NCBI GenBank assembly: GCA_003598015.1
Contig: QZKE01000002.1
Location: forward strand, 1 to 34,984
Direction of reading: 5' to 3'
DNA length: 34,984 nt
Source: Actinomycetota bacterium
GTDB taxonomy: Bacteria; Actinomycetota; Geothermincolia; Geothermincolales; RBG-13-55-18
The notes under the pieces were generated by a model. The model did no database searches, was not told the DNA's origin, and saw only the letters and a program-made list of their open reading frames with translations. The position numbers and the translations under genes were made by a program. Each line of letters begins with the position of its first letter. Position 1 is the stretch's first letter. Positions 23,505-31,762 of the stretch are shown here, one piece after another.

Positions 23505-24392
23505 ATGAAGCATTCCAGGTTCGCAGCAGTGGTGATCGCTTTCGTTCTCGCGGCTCTCGTCCTTACCGTAAGCGGGTGTGAGCTGGACGGAGAGGTGAAG
23601 GAGTACAGCGACCCCGCGACCCTCATCGAGGTCGAGAAGGGCGAGGAATTCGCCATCGTCCTGGAATCCAACCCCACCACGGGCTATCAGTGGCAGCTGG
23701 CCGAGCCCCTGGAAGAGGAGATAGTCGTCCTGGTGAAGACGGAGTTCATGGAGCCCGACACGGAGCTCATGGGCGCCCCGGGTGAGGAGAAATGGACCTT
23801 CAAGGCACAGGGCCTCGGTAACACCTCCATAACCCTGTCGTACGTACGGCCCTGGGAGGAAGAGGGCGAGGAGCCCGTCGTGATGGAGGAAAGCTCCGAG
23901 GCGGGAGGAGAGGAAGCGGCGGAGGCTTCGCCATCCGGGGAGACGGCCGAGGCGGAAGATACCGCGGTCGGGGAAGAAGAACCGACGACGGTGACCTTCA
24001 ACGTGAGGGTCAAGAAAGCCGGAAGCATGGACAAGGAGCCCAAGAAGTACGATGACCCGGATGAGACCATCGAGGTGGAGGTCGGGCTGGAGTTCGCCAT
24101 CGTCCTGGAGTCCAACCCCACCACCGGCTATTCCTGGCAGCTGGCCGAGCCCCTGGACGAGGATATCGTCGAGCTGGTGAGCTCGGAGTTCGAGAAGAAG
24201 ACGCCGGAGGAAGGGGAAGGCGAGATAGTCGGCGCCCCCGGCGAGGAGGTCTGGACCTTCGAGGCCATCGGTGAAGGGGAGACCGAGATAAAGCTGGAGT
24301 ACGTGCGCCCCTGGGAGACGGATGTAGCACCCGAGGAGACGGAGACCTTCACCGTGAACGTTACACAGGTCGAGGAGACGGCGAGCGAGTGA
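23505..24392 (+). CDS. Lipoprotein with two chagasin-type cysteine-protease-inhibitor domains
   Basis: 295 residues from ATG 23505 (AGGAGG nine bases upstream). Signal peptide with lipobox V-S-G-C, so Cys25 would be lipidated and the protein anchored outside the membrane. Two Inhibitor_I42 (chagasin) domains: the first with N-P-T-T-G-Y at 56-61 and Y-V-R-P-W at 113-117, the second with N-P-T-T-G-Y at 204-209 and Y-V-R-P-W near 270. These are the loops that block the active site of papain-like proteases. An acidic insert of ~45 residues (118-160, rich in E, A, S) sits in the first domain between the R-P-W loop and its last strand. The gene ends in a clear intrinsic terminator. Confidence 0.9.
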   Translation: MKHSRFAAVVIAFVLAALVLTVSGCELDGEVKEYSDPATLIEVEKGEEFAIVLESNPTTGYQWQLAEPLEEEIVVLVKTEFMEPDTELMGAPGEEKWTFKAQGLGNTSITLSYVRPWEEEGEEPVVMEESSEAGGEEAAEASPSGETAEAEDTAVGEEEPTTVTFNVRVKKAGSMDKEPKKYDDPDETIEVEVGLEFAIVLESNPTTGYSWQLAEPLDEDIVELVSSEFEKKTPEEGEGEIVGAPGEEVWTFEAIGEGETEIKLEYVRPWETDVAPEETETFTVNVTQVEETASE

Positions 24393-24415
24393 AAACCCTT
24401 CATCGAGGTTTGAAC

Positions 24416-24439
24416 GGGGCCGCCTGCGGGCCCTTTTTT
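24416..24439 (+). terminator. Rho-independent terminator
   Basis: GGGCC (24417-24421) pairs with GGCCC (24429-24433) around a 7-base loop and is followed by six Ts. It lies 24 bases after the chagasin lipoprotein stop. Confidence 0.85.
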
Positions 24440-24533
24440 AATTGCATCGCCCGAGAGGCAGTTCTCGGCAACCATCCTGCAGAAAGGTGGAGGCTGGGCG
24501 TGCCCGGCGGCAGAACTGTCCCGGATCGCATTA

Positions 24534-25430
24534 TCAGGCGATCTCGACCACACCCAGTTCCCTGGCGATGGCCAGCGCCTCGATGGCGCTGCGTTCCTTG
24601 TTCTTCACCTCGAGCATGATGTCGAAGTCGATCCCGCGCGCCGCCCGGAGAAAGGAACGGAAGTCGCGTGAGTCCAGGGAGTAAGCATGGGCCCCGGGCT
24701 TGCCCCCCTTCCTCTGGCTGCTGTAATCCACCATGGGCGCTCCGTCTTTTCCGCCCCATGTCGCGCCCGCCAGCTTCAGGGCCTCCACGGTCTTTTCCCC
24801 GCGGTTGTTGGCGTCGTGATGCAGGGTATCGAAGACCACGGGCACCCCGGTCCGCGCGTGTACTTCCAGGCAGTCGGCCAGGCCGTACGACCTCTCGTCG
24901 TTCTCCACCACCAGCCGCCGCCTGACCTTCGCGGGCAGTTTCCCGTAACGGCCGGCGAACCTGGATATGCCCGCCCCCCTGTCGCCGTATACCCCTCCCA
25001 CGTGTATCTGTATCTTGTGTGACGCGTCCAGGCCCATGAGGTCGAGGACCCGGGCATGGTAGGCGAGCTCCGCTGCGCTCCTGCGGTAGACGTCCTCGTC
25101 GAGGGAGTTGATGAGGATGAACTGGTCGGGATGCATGGTCACGCGCATGGCATGCTCCGCGACGAAGCCGCCTATCGCCTCGAACTCCCCCCTGAACACC
25201 CGCTGCCAGGGGTAATCGCAGGCGGGGTGCGAGGCGAAGGGTACCAGGTCGGAGGAGATGCGGAAGTAGTATATACCGTGCTCCAGGTTGTAGCGGAGCT
25301 GCTCCCGTAGGCATGAGAGGTTCCCCCCCACCGTTCGCTCCATGTTCCCGGCGCTGTAGGACTTGAGCCGGAAGGTCCTTGAGCTGCGGCAGGCGAGGGA
25401 AAGGTTGATGCAGGCGTAGCCTATCTTCAT
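24534..25430 (-). CDS. uvsE: UV DNA damage endonuclease UvsE/UvdE
   Basis: 298 residues, the full family length. The N-terminus M-K-I-G-Y-A-C-I-N and the metal-site residues typical of this TIM-barrel nuclease are present: H100 in T-M-H-P-D-Q, E176 in V-V-E-N-D-E, the H204-H205-D206 cluster in D-T-L-H-H-D, and H-V-G-G near 143. The enzyme nicks DNA 5' to UV photoproducts, starting excision repair without the Uvr complex, in the cytoplasm. TATAAT lies six bases before the ATG with no ribosome binding site between them, so the message is probably leaderless. It is monocistronic and convergent with the chagasin gene. Confidence 0.93.
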   Translation of the reverse strand: MKIGYACINLSLACRSSRTFRLKSYSAGNMERTVGGNLSCLREQLRYNLEHGIYYFRISSDLVPFASHPACDYPWQRVFRGEFEAIGGFVAEHAMRVTMHPDQFILINSLDEDVYRRSAAELAYHARVLDLMGLDASHKIQIHVGGVYGDRGAGISRFAGRYGKLPAKVRRRLVVENDERSYGLADCLEVHARTGVPVVFDTLHHDANNRGEKTVEALKLAGATWGGKDGAPMVDYSSQRKGGKPGAHAYSLDSRDFRSFLRAARGIDFDIMLEVKNKERSAIEALAIARELGVVEIA

Positions 25431-25436
25431 AGCAGC

Positions 25437-25442
25437 ATTATA
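25437..25442 (-). promoter_or_regulatory. -10 box giving a leaderless uvsE message
   Basis: Perfect TATAAT on the minus strand, six bases before the uvsE ATG. Transcription would start at or next to the A of the start codon. No strong -35 is seen. Confidence 0.5.
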
Positions 25443-25677
25443 TCAAGCCCTGGGGCCAGGCCCGACTCGAGGCCGGCCCGCGGCCCTTTCATCCAAACAT
25501 GGTTATTGATAGGTGATCCGCCTGGCCCGCATCCCTCGACCCGTACGGGCTTCAGGGCTGGCCCCACAGTGCGGAGGTGATGGCGACCGTGCGAAGAATA
25601 AATGGATAGGAACGTTGCAGTTGATATTCCGTTGCGCAGAGGGTCTGGGTCTCGATGCAGGTAGTGGGAGGTGTGTC

Positions 25678-26265
25678 ATGGCGGAAGAGGTGGCCGAAAA
25701 GAGCGGAGGCGTTTTCCTTATCCCCCGCAGTCCCTGGGGGGTTCTCTTCGAGGGCATCGGCATCCTGGCCCTGGGGATAGTGCTGGTCGCCTGGCCGGGC
25801 GCCAGCGTCAAGGTGGTGAGGATCGCCTTCGGCATCTTCGCCCTGGTCTTCGGGGGCATCCAGGTCTTCGATGCCGCCTCCGAGAAGCAGGAGGACAGGT
25901 GGTGGAGGATACCCCTGGCCGTGATATCCATCGCCGCCGGTATTTTCGCCCTGGCCTGGCCCGACGCCACCGAGAGGGTCATCCTCATCATCCTGGGGTT
26001 GTGGTTCGTCATCACCGGCGTCGTCCTCATGGCCGCCGGCCTCAAGCTTCCGGAGGAAATCTCCGCGAGATGGGTGGTGGTCGTGGCGGGCGTTGTCGCC
26101 CTCGGCTTCGGCATCTACCTCATCATCCGCCCCTCGGGTTCCTCGCCTGATGAAGTAGCCTCCACCGTGGTCAGGCTCATCGGCGTCTTCGCCATCATCG
26201 AGGGCCTGCTCATAGCCGTATACTCCTTCCTGCTGCGCAGGGTGTTGAAGGGCGCGGGAGCTTGA
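25678..26265 (+). CDS. HdeD family (DUF308) membrane protein
   Basis: 195 residues from ATG 25678, with GGGAGGT six bases upstream; a longer frame to 25513 is rejected. Six hydrophobic helices in three pairs (about 17-38, 42-62, 75-93, 99-120, 130-148, 165-185), each with the DUF308 G-I-x-x-L-x-x-G pattern and a repeated W-P-x-A turn. HdeD-like proteins are linked to acid resistance in enterobacteria; in other groups the role is unknown. It overlaps or directly abuts the CorA gene downstream, so the two are co-transcribed. Confidence 0.85.
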   Translation: MAEEVAEKSGGVFLIPRSPWGVLFEGIGILALGIVLVAWPGASVKVVRIAFGIFALVFGGIQVFDAASEKQEDRWWRIPLAVISIAAGIFALAWPDATERVILIILGLWFVITGVVLMAAGLKLPEEISARWVVVVAGVVALGFGIYLIIRPSGSSPDEVASTVVRLIGVFAIIEGLLIAVYSFLLRRVLKGAGA

Positions 26266-26291
26266 GCGGGGAGGGGAGTGAGGCGGAGGTC

Positions 26292-27248
26292 ATGCAGGTA
26301 TACTACGTCAAGAAGGATGACACCGCGGGACAGGCGGACAGCCTGGAGGGCGTCGTCCTGGCGGACTGCAAGCTCGTCTGGGTGGACGTCAAGGACCCCT
26401 CCCTGGAGGACAGGAAGTACCTGCGGGACTACTTCGACCTCCACCCCCTGACGGCCGAGACCCCGCTCGAGGTGGAAACCGTACCCCGGGTGGTGGAGTT
26501 CAGCGGCCACATCTTCATGATATGGAACCTGCTGCGCGACCGGCCGGAAACGGAGAAGGTGGAGATAACCAGCCTCTACATCATCCTGGGGGACAATTAC
26601 CTCATCACCGCGCACGTCGAGGATGTGCACGAGATCGACACCATGTTCAAGAAACTGCGGGACGAGAAGAGACCGCGCCGCGATCACCCTGCTTTTTTCC
26701 TCTACGCCATCATGAACGTGTCGGTGGAGGAATGGTTCCCCATGGTCGAGAGGCTCAAGGACGATATCGACACCTACATGGAGGATATGCTCGCGGACGA
26801 GGGCAGCGGAGACATCAGCACGGTGATGGCGCTCAAGCACAAGAACATGGCGGTGAGGCGGACATTATCGGCCTTGAGGGACGCGGTCATGCGGCTCGCC
26901 CGCCGCGACCTGGTGACGGTGCCTGATGACCTCATCGTCTACCTCATGGACATCTACGACCGCCTCACCCGCCTCTACCTGGAGGTGGACAACAACAGCG
27001 ACCTCATCTCCAGCTCACTGGATATCCACCTCAGCGTGGTTAGCAACCGCCTCAACGTGACCATGAAGCGGCTTACGGCCGTCGCCACCTTTTTCATGCC
27101 CGCCACCTTCCTGGCCGGCGTCTACGGCATGAACTTCATCCACATGCCCGAATACAAGTGGTATTTCGGCTACCTGTACTTCTGGATCGCCATCGTGGTC
27201 ATCACCCTGGCCATGTTCTTCATAGCCCGCAGGCAGGACTGGTTTTAA
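26292..27248 (+). CDS. corA: CorA-type magnesium/cobalt transporter
   Basis: 318 residues from ATG 26292; an in-frame TTG at 26262 overlapping the previous stop is an alternative. N-terminal cytoplasmic alpha/beta domain, a long helical stalk, then two membrane helices. The selectivity motif G-M-N lies at about 279-281, in Y-G-M-N-F, followed by the periplasmic loop with M-P-E-Y and a basic tail A-R-R-Q-D-W-F. It forms pentameric channels in the inner membrane for Mg2+ (also Co2+ or Ni2+). The co-transcribed HdeD-like gene suggests shared stress or ion control; that is inference. Confidence 0.93.
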   Translation: MQVYYVKKDDTAGQADSLEGVVLADCKLVWVDVKDPSLEDRKYLRDYFDLHPLTAETPLEVETVPRVVEFSGHIFMIWNLLRDRPETEKVEITSLYIILGDNYLITAHVEDVHEIDTMFKKLRDEKRPRRDHPAFFLYAIMNVSVEEWFPMVERLKDDIDTYMEDMLADEGSGDISTVMALKHKNMAVRRTLSALRDAVMRLARRDLVTVPDDLIVYLMDIYDRLTRLYLEVDNNSDLISSSLDIHLSVVSNRLNVTMKRLTAVATFFMPATFLAGVYGMNFIHMPEYKWYFGYLYFWIAIVVITLAMFFIARRQDWF

Positions 27249-27379
27249 CCGCACGCATAACATGTCATGCTGCCAGGTGATAGACACGACCGCAACGTGA
27301 TGTTCAAGCTGCACCGGGAGGGGTCGCCGGCGCGGCCGGTTGCGGTTCGGGGCGGGGTCTCAGGAGTACGGCCATAGGT

Positions 27380-27408
27380 TTGTAGCGGACGTGTAAGAGG
27401 TATATATT
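27380..27408 (+). promoter_or_regulatory. Candidate promoter of the nucleotidase gene
   Basis: TTGTAG (27380-27385), 17 bases, TATATT (27403-27408). Transcription would start near 27415, just before the structured leader at 27427. Confidence 0.45.
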
Positions 27409-27426
27409 AAAGCAGGGAACTAAGCC

Positions 27427-27478
27427 GAGCAACACCTTCGTGAGGGGACGAGAACGCCTGACCTGTCGTGGGTTGTTC
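27427..27478 (+). ncRNA. Candidate structured leader, similar to a c-di-GMP-I (GEMM) riboswitch
   Basis: Three helices can form. P1 is GAGCAAC (27427-27433) with GTTGTTC (27472-27478). A hairpin CTTC-GTGA-GGGG (27436-27447) has a GNRA tetraloop. A third helix pairs ACGA (27448-27451) with TCGT (27466-27469). The three-way junction, the GNRA loop, the GGGGACG string after it and the G-G-G-T-T-G closing strand are features of GEMM-I RNAs, but the element is shorter than typical (~52 against ~80-90 nt) and several conserved positions differ. I rate it as a lead only. No expression-platform terminator is clear in the 55 bases before the gene. Confidence 0.3.
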
Positions 27479-27533
27479 ATATTATCGGGAGTCTTCGTAA
27501 CGTGGACCGCTTAAGCAATGGGAGGTGATCTGT

Positions 27534-30500
27534 TTGACGAAGTTCTATTGGAGATGGACCGTCGGTACCCTGGCTTGCCTGGCGCTGGTATGCGGCCTGA
27601 TGGTCGTGGTGCCCGCGGCCCAGCAGCGGGCGGAGGCCCAGGGGGCATTGAACTTTACCATCCTCCATACCAACGACGAGCACTCGGAGCTGATCCCCTA
27701 CAATCCGGCGAGCGATTATCCCACCTATCCCACCGTGGGAGGTTTCTCCCGCATCGCTAACCTCATCGGGACGATCAAGGCCCAGAAGGGCGCCGCGGGG
27801 GAACCGGTGCTCACCCTCAACGCCGGGGACTTCTCCCAGGGGACCGCCTTCGGCTGGATGGAGACGCAGGCGGCGGCGGAGCTGACCCTCCTGCAGCAGA
27901 TGGGGTACGACGCCGTTACCCTGGGCAACCACGAGTTCGACGAGGGGGTGATGTATCGCAAACTGGTGCTGGATTATGCGAAAGCCCAGGGGCTGACGAT
28001 ACCCATCATCTCCTCCAACATCAGTTTCGACATGACCAACCCCGAGGCGAAAGCGCTCGCTGATAACTATTACAATCCCGCTGGCTGGGGAGGCGCCCAG
28101 ATCGGCATCCAGCCCACGCTCATCAAGGACTACGGCAACGGCCTGAAGGTGGGCATCTTCGGTATCATGGGCGTGGAGGCGGAGGCCCTCGCGCCGCTTG
28201 CCGCCACGGGCGGGGTTACGTTCGGTAATGTGGTTCCGTTCGACGAGAATGACAACGTGAGCTTCTTCAACCGCGTTTACAAAGCCCAGCAGATGGTGGA
28301 CACCCTGCGGGCACAAGGCTGCAACGTTGTGGTGTGCCTGAGCCACTCCGGGACATACGAAGAGAAGCAGCTGGCAGGATTGGTGAATGGCATCGACGTC
28401 ATCGTGGGGGGCCACAGCCACGATCTCGACTACCCCCCCATCACCGTGGGCAACACCACCATCGTGCAGGCCGGGGCCTACACCCGCTACCTGGGCGTGC
28501 TGGAGCTGAAGTACGAGGGTGGCAAGGTCTCGGTGCGCAACGCCGATGCCATCCCCATCGACCAGAACGTCGCCACCGTCCCGGCCATCGACGGGATCAT
28601 CAATGCCTACGTCGCGAAATTGAACCTACAGCTCGCCCCCCTCCTCGGAGGCAAGAGCATCCTGGACAGGACCATGGAGACGGACTTCGCGGGCGACGGC
28701 GGTTTCAACCTCAATGACAACCCGCCCTTCGTGGAGACCAACCTGGGCGACCTCATCACCGACTCCTACCTGGCCATCACCAGCGCCCTGAGCACCGACG
28801 GCAATCCCACCCAGATAGCCTTCGAGGCCAACGGGCTCATCCGCGGCGCCATCCCCAAGGGGGGGCTGGGGCAGTTCTCCTTCTACGACATGGTCCGCGC
28901 CATCCCCCTGGGGGCTTCCAGTACCGACGCCACCGCCATGGGATACTCCCTGGTCAACTTCTATCTCCTGGGGGCCGAGCTCCAGGGGGTGCTGGAGGCC
29001 ACCCTGGACATGGGCAAGAACGACTTCTTCGTGCAGCTCTCCGGGGCCAGGTACAGCTACCGCCCCGCCGCGCCCCTGAACCAGAAGGTGACCAGTTTTG
29101 AGCTCTCGGACGGCGCCGGCGGCTGGACGCCCATCAATCCCATGGGATTGTATAAAGTGGCCACCAACTACTACGCCGCCAGTTTCCTGGCCACCTTCGG
29201 CGTGTTGCCGAGGACCCAAGCGGGCGTCCAGGATCCCAACCTCAACAACTTCCTGGTCAAGATCCCCGTCCCGCTGCAACCACCGGTGGAGATGAGGGGT
29301 TGGCTGGCCCTCTACCAGTACATCATGACCGTGGGCGATCTGGACGGCGACGGCCTCGCGAACGTACCGCCCTGGTTAGCGGACTACACCCAGATGCGTA
29401 TAAACGCGGCCGGCTGGTACATGGCGGAGGGCGCCACCGACGGCGGCTTCGAGACCTGGGTGCTGGTGCAGAATCCGGGCGCCACCGACGTGCACGTGAA
29501 CATCCTGTTCCAGACGGATACCGAGGAGATAGCACCCGACGAATTGCAGGGGGTGACCATCCCCGCCCAGTCCCGGCGCTCCTTCCTGGCCAACAGCTAC
29601 GTGACCAACTTCAACGTCTCCACCGAGGTGCAGCCCATCGACGGCGACGTGGTCTGCGAGCGCGCCATGTACGGACCGGGTAAGGTATGGGGCCACGACT
29701 CCATCGCGGTCACCAGCCCCTCCCCCGCCCAGGAATGGTTCCTGGCGGAGGGCTCCACGGCGGGGGGCATGGAGACCTGGCTGCTGGTGCAGAACCCCTA
29801 CGATTCGTCCACGCACGTGGACATCGCGTTCCAGACGGACACCGGCGAGCAAGTCCCGTTGGCGCTGCAGGGTGTGACCATCCCCGCCAACTCGCGTAAG
29901 ACCTTCAAGGTCAACGACTACGTGCCCGACAACTTCAACGTCTCCACCTACGTGTGGGCGGCCGACGGGCGGGTGGTCTGCGAACGCGCCATGTACGGCC
30001 CGGGCAGGGTCTGGGCCACCGACTCCATAGGCGCGCCGGTCCTCTCCGACGAATGGTACCTGGCCGAGGGCTCGACCATGGGAGGCATGGAGACCTACGT
30101 CCTGATACAGAACCCCCTGGAGACCAACGCCAAGGTGGACGTCAAGTTCCAGACCAACACCGGCGAGCAAGCCCCGGCGATGCTGCAGGGATTGATCATC
30201 CCCGCCAAGTCGCGGCGCACCTTCAAGGTCAACGACTTCGTGACCAGCTACAACGTATCCACCTACATCAAGGCCAGCGAGGGCGCGGTGGTGGTGGAGC
30301 GGTCCATGTTCGGCAACAACCGGGCCTGGGCCACCGACTCCATCGGGGCGTTCATGCCGGAGACCACGTGGTACCTGCCCGAGGGTTCCACCTCCGGGGG
30401 CATGGAGACCTTCATCCTCATCCAGAACCCCGGAACGGCCAACGCCAGGGTGAACGTCAAGTTCCAGACCGACACCGGCGAGAAGGTACCTGGAGGGTTA

Positions 30501-30668
30501 CAAGGGGTGATCATCCCCGCCGGCTCGCGCTGGACCATCAAGGTCAACGACTACGTGACCACCTTCGACGTCTCCACCCTGGTGGAGGCAACAGAGGGGA
30601 GCGTGGTGGTCGAGCGGGCCATGTACGGAGGCGGCAGGACCTGGGCCACCGACTCCATCGGATACTAG
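27534..30668 (+). CDS. Secreted 5'-nucleotidase/metallophosphatase with four surface repeats
   Basis: 1044 residues from TTG 27534; GGAGG (27521-27525) is eight bases upstream, whereas an in-frame GTG at 27525 lies within that site. Signal peptide 1-~36. Metallophosphoesterase domain: H-T-N-D-E-H at 45-50, G-D-F-S-Q-G at 98-103, G-N-H-E at 131-134 and G-G-H-S-H-D at 292-297. A 5'-nucleotidase C-terminal substrate domain follows at ~340-580, with N-G-L-I-R and the F-Y-D-M-V family segment. Next come a D-L-D-G-D-G-L-A-N calcium-loop-like linker (~602-610) and four ~105-residue W-Y-x-A-E-G-S-T repeats to the C-terminus. It dephosphorylates extracellular nucleotides. No sortase or membrane anchor is seen. 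A strong hairpin follows. Confidence 0.93.
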   Translation: MTKFYWRWTVGTLACLALVCGLMVVVPAAQQRAEAQGALNFTILHTNDEHSELIPYNPASDYPTYPTVGGFSRIANLIGTIKAQKGAAGEPVLTLNAGDFSQGTAFGWMETQAAAELTLLQQMGYDAVTLGNHEFDEGVMYRKLVLDYAKAQGLTIPIISSNISFDMTNPEAKALADNYYNPAGWGGAQIGIQPTLIKDYGNGLKVGIFGIMGVEAEALAPLAATGGVTFGNVVPFDENDNVSFFNRVYKAQQMVDTLRAQGCNVVVCLSHSGTYEEKQLAGLVNGIDVIVGGHSHDLDYPPITVGNTTIVQAGAYTRYLGVLELKYEGGKVSVRNADAIPIDQNVATVPAIDGIINAYVAKLNLQLAPLLGGKSILDRTMETDFAGDGGFNLNDNPPFVETNLGDLITDSYLAITSALSTDGNPTQIAFEANGLIRGAIPKGGLGQFSFYDMVRAIPLGASSTDATAMGYSLVNFYLLGAELQGVLEATLDMGKNDFFVQLSGARYSYRPAAPLNQKVTSFELSDGAGGWTPINPMGLYKVATNYYAASFLATFGVLPRTQAGVQDPNLNNFLVKIPVPLQPPVEMRGWLALYQYIMTVGDLDGDGLANVPPWLADYTQMRINAAGWYMAEGATDGGFETWVLVQNPGATDVHVNILFQTDTEEIAPDELQGVTIPAQSRRSFLANSYVTNFNVSTEVQPIDGDVVCERAMYGPGKVWGHDSIAVTSPSPAQEWFLAEGSTAGGMETWLLVQNPYDSSTHVDIAFQTDTGEQVPLALQGVTIPANSRKTFKVNDYVPDNFNVSTYVWAADGRVVCERAMYGPGRVWATDSIGAPVLSDEWYLAEGSTMGGMETYVLIQNPLETNAKVDVKFQTNTGEQAPAMLQGLIIPAKSRRTFKVNDFVTSYNVSTYIKASEGAVVVERSMFGNNRAWATDSIGAFMPETTWYLPEGSTSGGMETFILIQNPGTANARVNVKFQTDTGEKVPGGLQGVIIPAGSRWTIKVNDYVTTFDVSTLVEATEGSVVVERAMYGGGRTWATDSIGY

Positions 30669-30692
30669 AAACCGCAAGACCGGAACGCAACC

Positions 30693-30719
30693 GGAGGCCG
30701 GGCTTCGTGCCCGGCCTCC
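30693..30719. terminator. Strong bidirectional terminator hairpin
   Basis: GGAGGCCGGGC (30693-30703) pairs perfectly with GCCCGGCCTCC (30709-30719) around a 5-base loop. It lies between the convergent nucleotidase and lipoprotein genes. Only a weak T-tract follows on the plus strand. Confidence 0.7.
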
Positions 30720-30756
30720 TCATTTCCGATCACCATTCAGGTCTTCCCTATACCTG

Positions 30757-31650
30757 CTATGTTTCAGACAGCGTTTCCAGTTCCTCCACGGGTATCGCTT
30801 CTGCCGCTTCATCGGGCAGCTGGATGTTGAACGCCTTGCCGTAGTCGCTGACCTCGAAATCGGCATCCATGGTCATGCCCGCCCCCTCCGGCATAGCCTC
30901 GTCAGGTGACAGCGCCGCGAGGTACGAAAAGTCCATCTCCATATGCATCCGGAATCTAGTGGCCAGGCCGCTTTCCTTTTCCACCGTCATCTGCATCTCC
31001 AGCCCGGCAATCACGTCTCTCATGAAATCGAGGAACAAATGGAAGTCCTCTTCCCGTAAGCCCTGCTTCTCGAGTTCCTCCTGCAGTTTTTCGAGTTCCA
31101 GTTCCTGTCCCTGCATTATCTTGTCGTAGTCCAGGACCAGGTCGTAGGTTATGGTGTCATCGTCCTCGCCGACGACCTCCGCGCTCTCCGCCATGTCCAG
31201 CATATCCATCACGTACTGGGGGCCCATGGTCTGGTTGTTCATCTCCATCATGTTCGAGGAGAAGTCGGCTTCCTGGTATACCCATAGCCCCCCCGGCATC
31301 TCCATATACATCCTGTCCTCGGTGATGTACATCTGCATGTCCATTGAAGGCGGGCCTTCCATGCGCATATCCATTTTCGCCAGCGTTTCGCCGTCGCTCT
31401 TCTGTTCACAGACCATGTCGTAATCCACGTTAATGGCCCCCATGCCGGGAACACCGGATAACTCCATCAGCATCTCCCCGCTCATGCGGAAGGAGGCCAC
31501 CGTCTGCATGTTCGCGCGGGCCTGGTTGAAGAAGTCCAGGGGGTTTTCCAGCCTCGCCGCCCCGCCCGAACCGCACCCGCAGCAGCAGAGCGCGGTCATG
31601 GTTATGCAGAGAGCAACCGCCAGTGCCAGCCCCTTCTTTCCCTTGTCCAT
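30757..31650 (-). CDS. Methionine-rich lipoprotein (DUF6612/LppX-like)
   Basis: 297 residues; ATG start with GGGGAGGT upstream. Signal peptide with a Cys cluster (L-C-C-C-G-C, residues 21-26); one of these, probably C24 or C26, is the lipid-carrying Cys. The mature part has the layout of the LppX/LprG-type lipid-binding lipoproteins: an N-terminal helix (F-F-N-Q-A-R-A-N-M), long strands (F-R-M-S-G-E-M, M-D-M-R-M-E-G, M-Y-I-T-E-D-R-M-Y) and a helical acidic section (E-L-E-L-E-K-L-Q-E-E-L). It is unusually rich in Met. A role in carrying or sensing a hydrophobic ligand is likely by family. It is divergent from the DUF123 gene. Confidence 0.8.
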   Translation of the reverse strand: MDKGKKGLALAVALCITMTALCCCGCGSGGAARLENPLDFFNQARANMQTVASFRMSGEMLMELSGVPGMGAINVDYDMVCEQKSDGETLAKMDMRMEGPPSMDMQMYITEDRMYMEMPGGLWVYQEADFSSNMMEMNNQTMGPQYVMDMLDMAESAEVVGEDDDTITYDLVLDYDKIMQGQELELEKLQEELEKQGLREEDFHLFLDFMRDVIAGLEMQMTVEKESGLATRFRMHMEMDFSYLAALSPDEAMPEGAGMTMDADFEVSDYGKAFNIQLPDEAAEAIPVEELETLSET

Positions 31651-31762
31651 GATTACCTCCCCTTATGCCCTCGTTTCTCTTGATGTATTGTACGTGGTGG
31701 GTTCGTTGTGGGCTATTCCCCGAACCTTGTGTAATATATCGGAATATCCGTGAGGGATGTTG

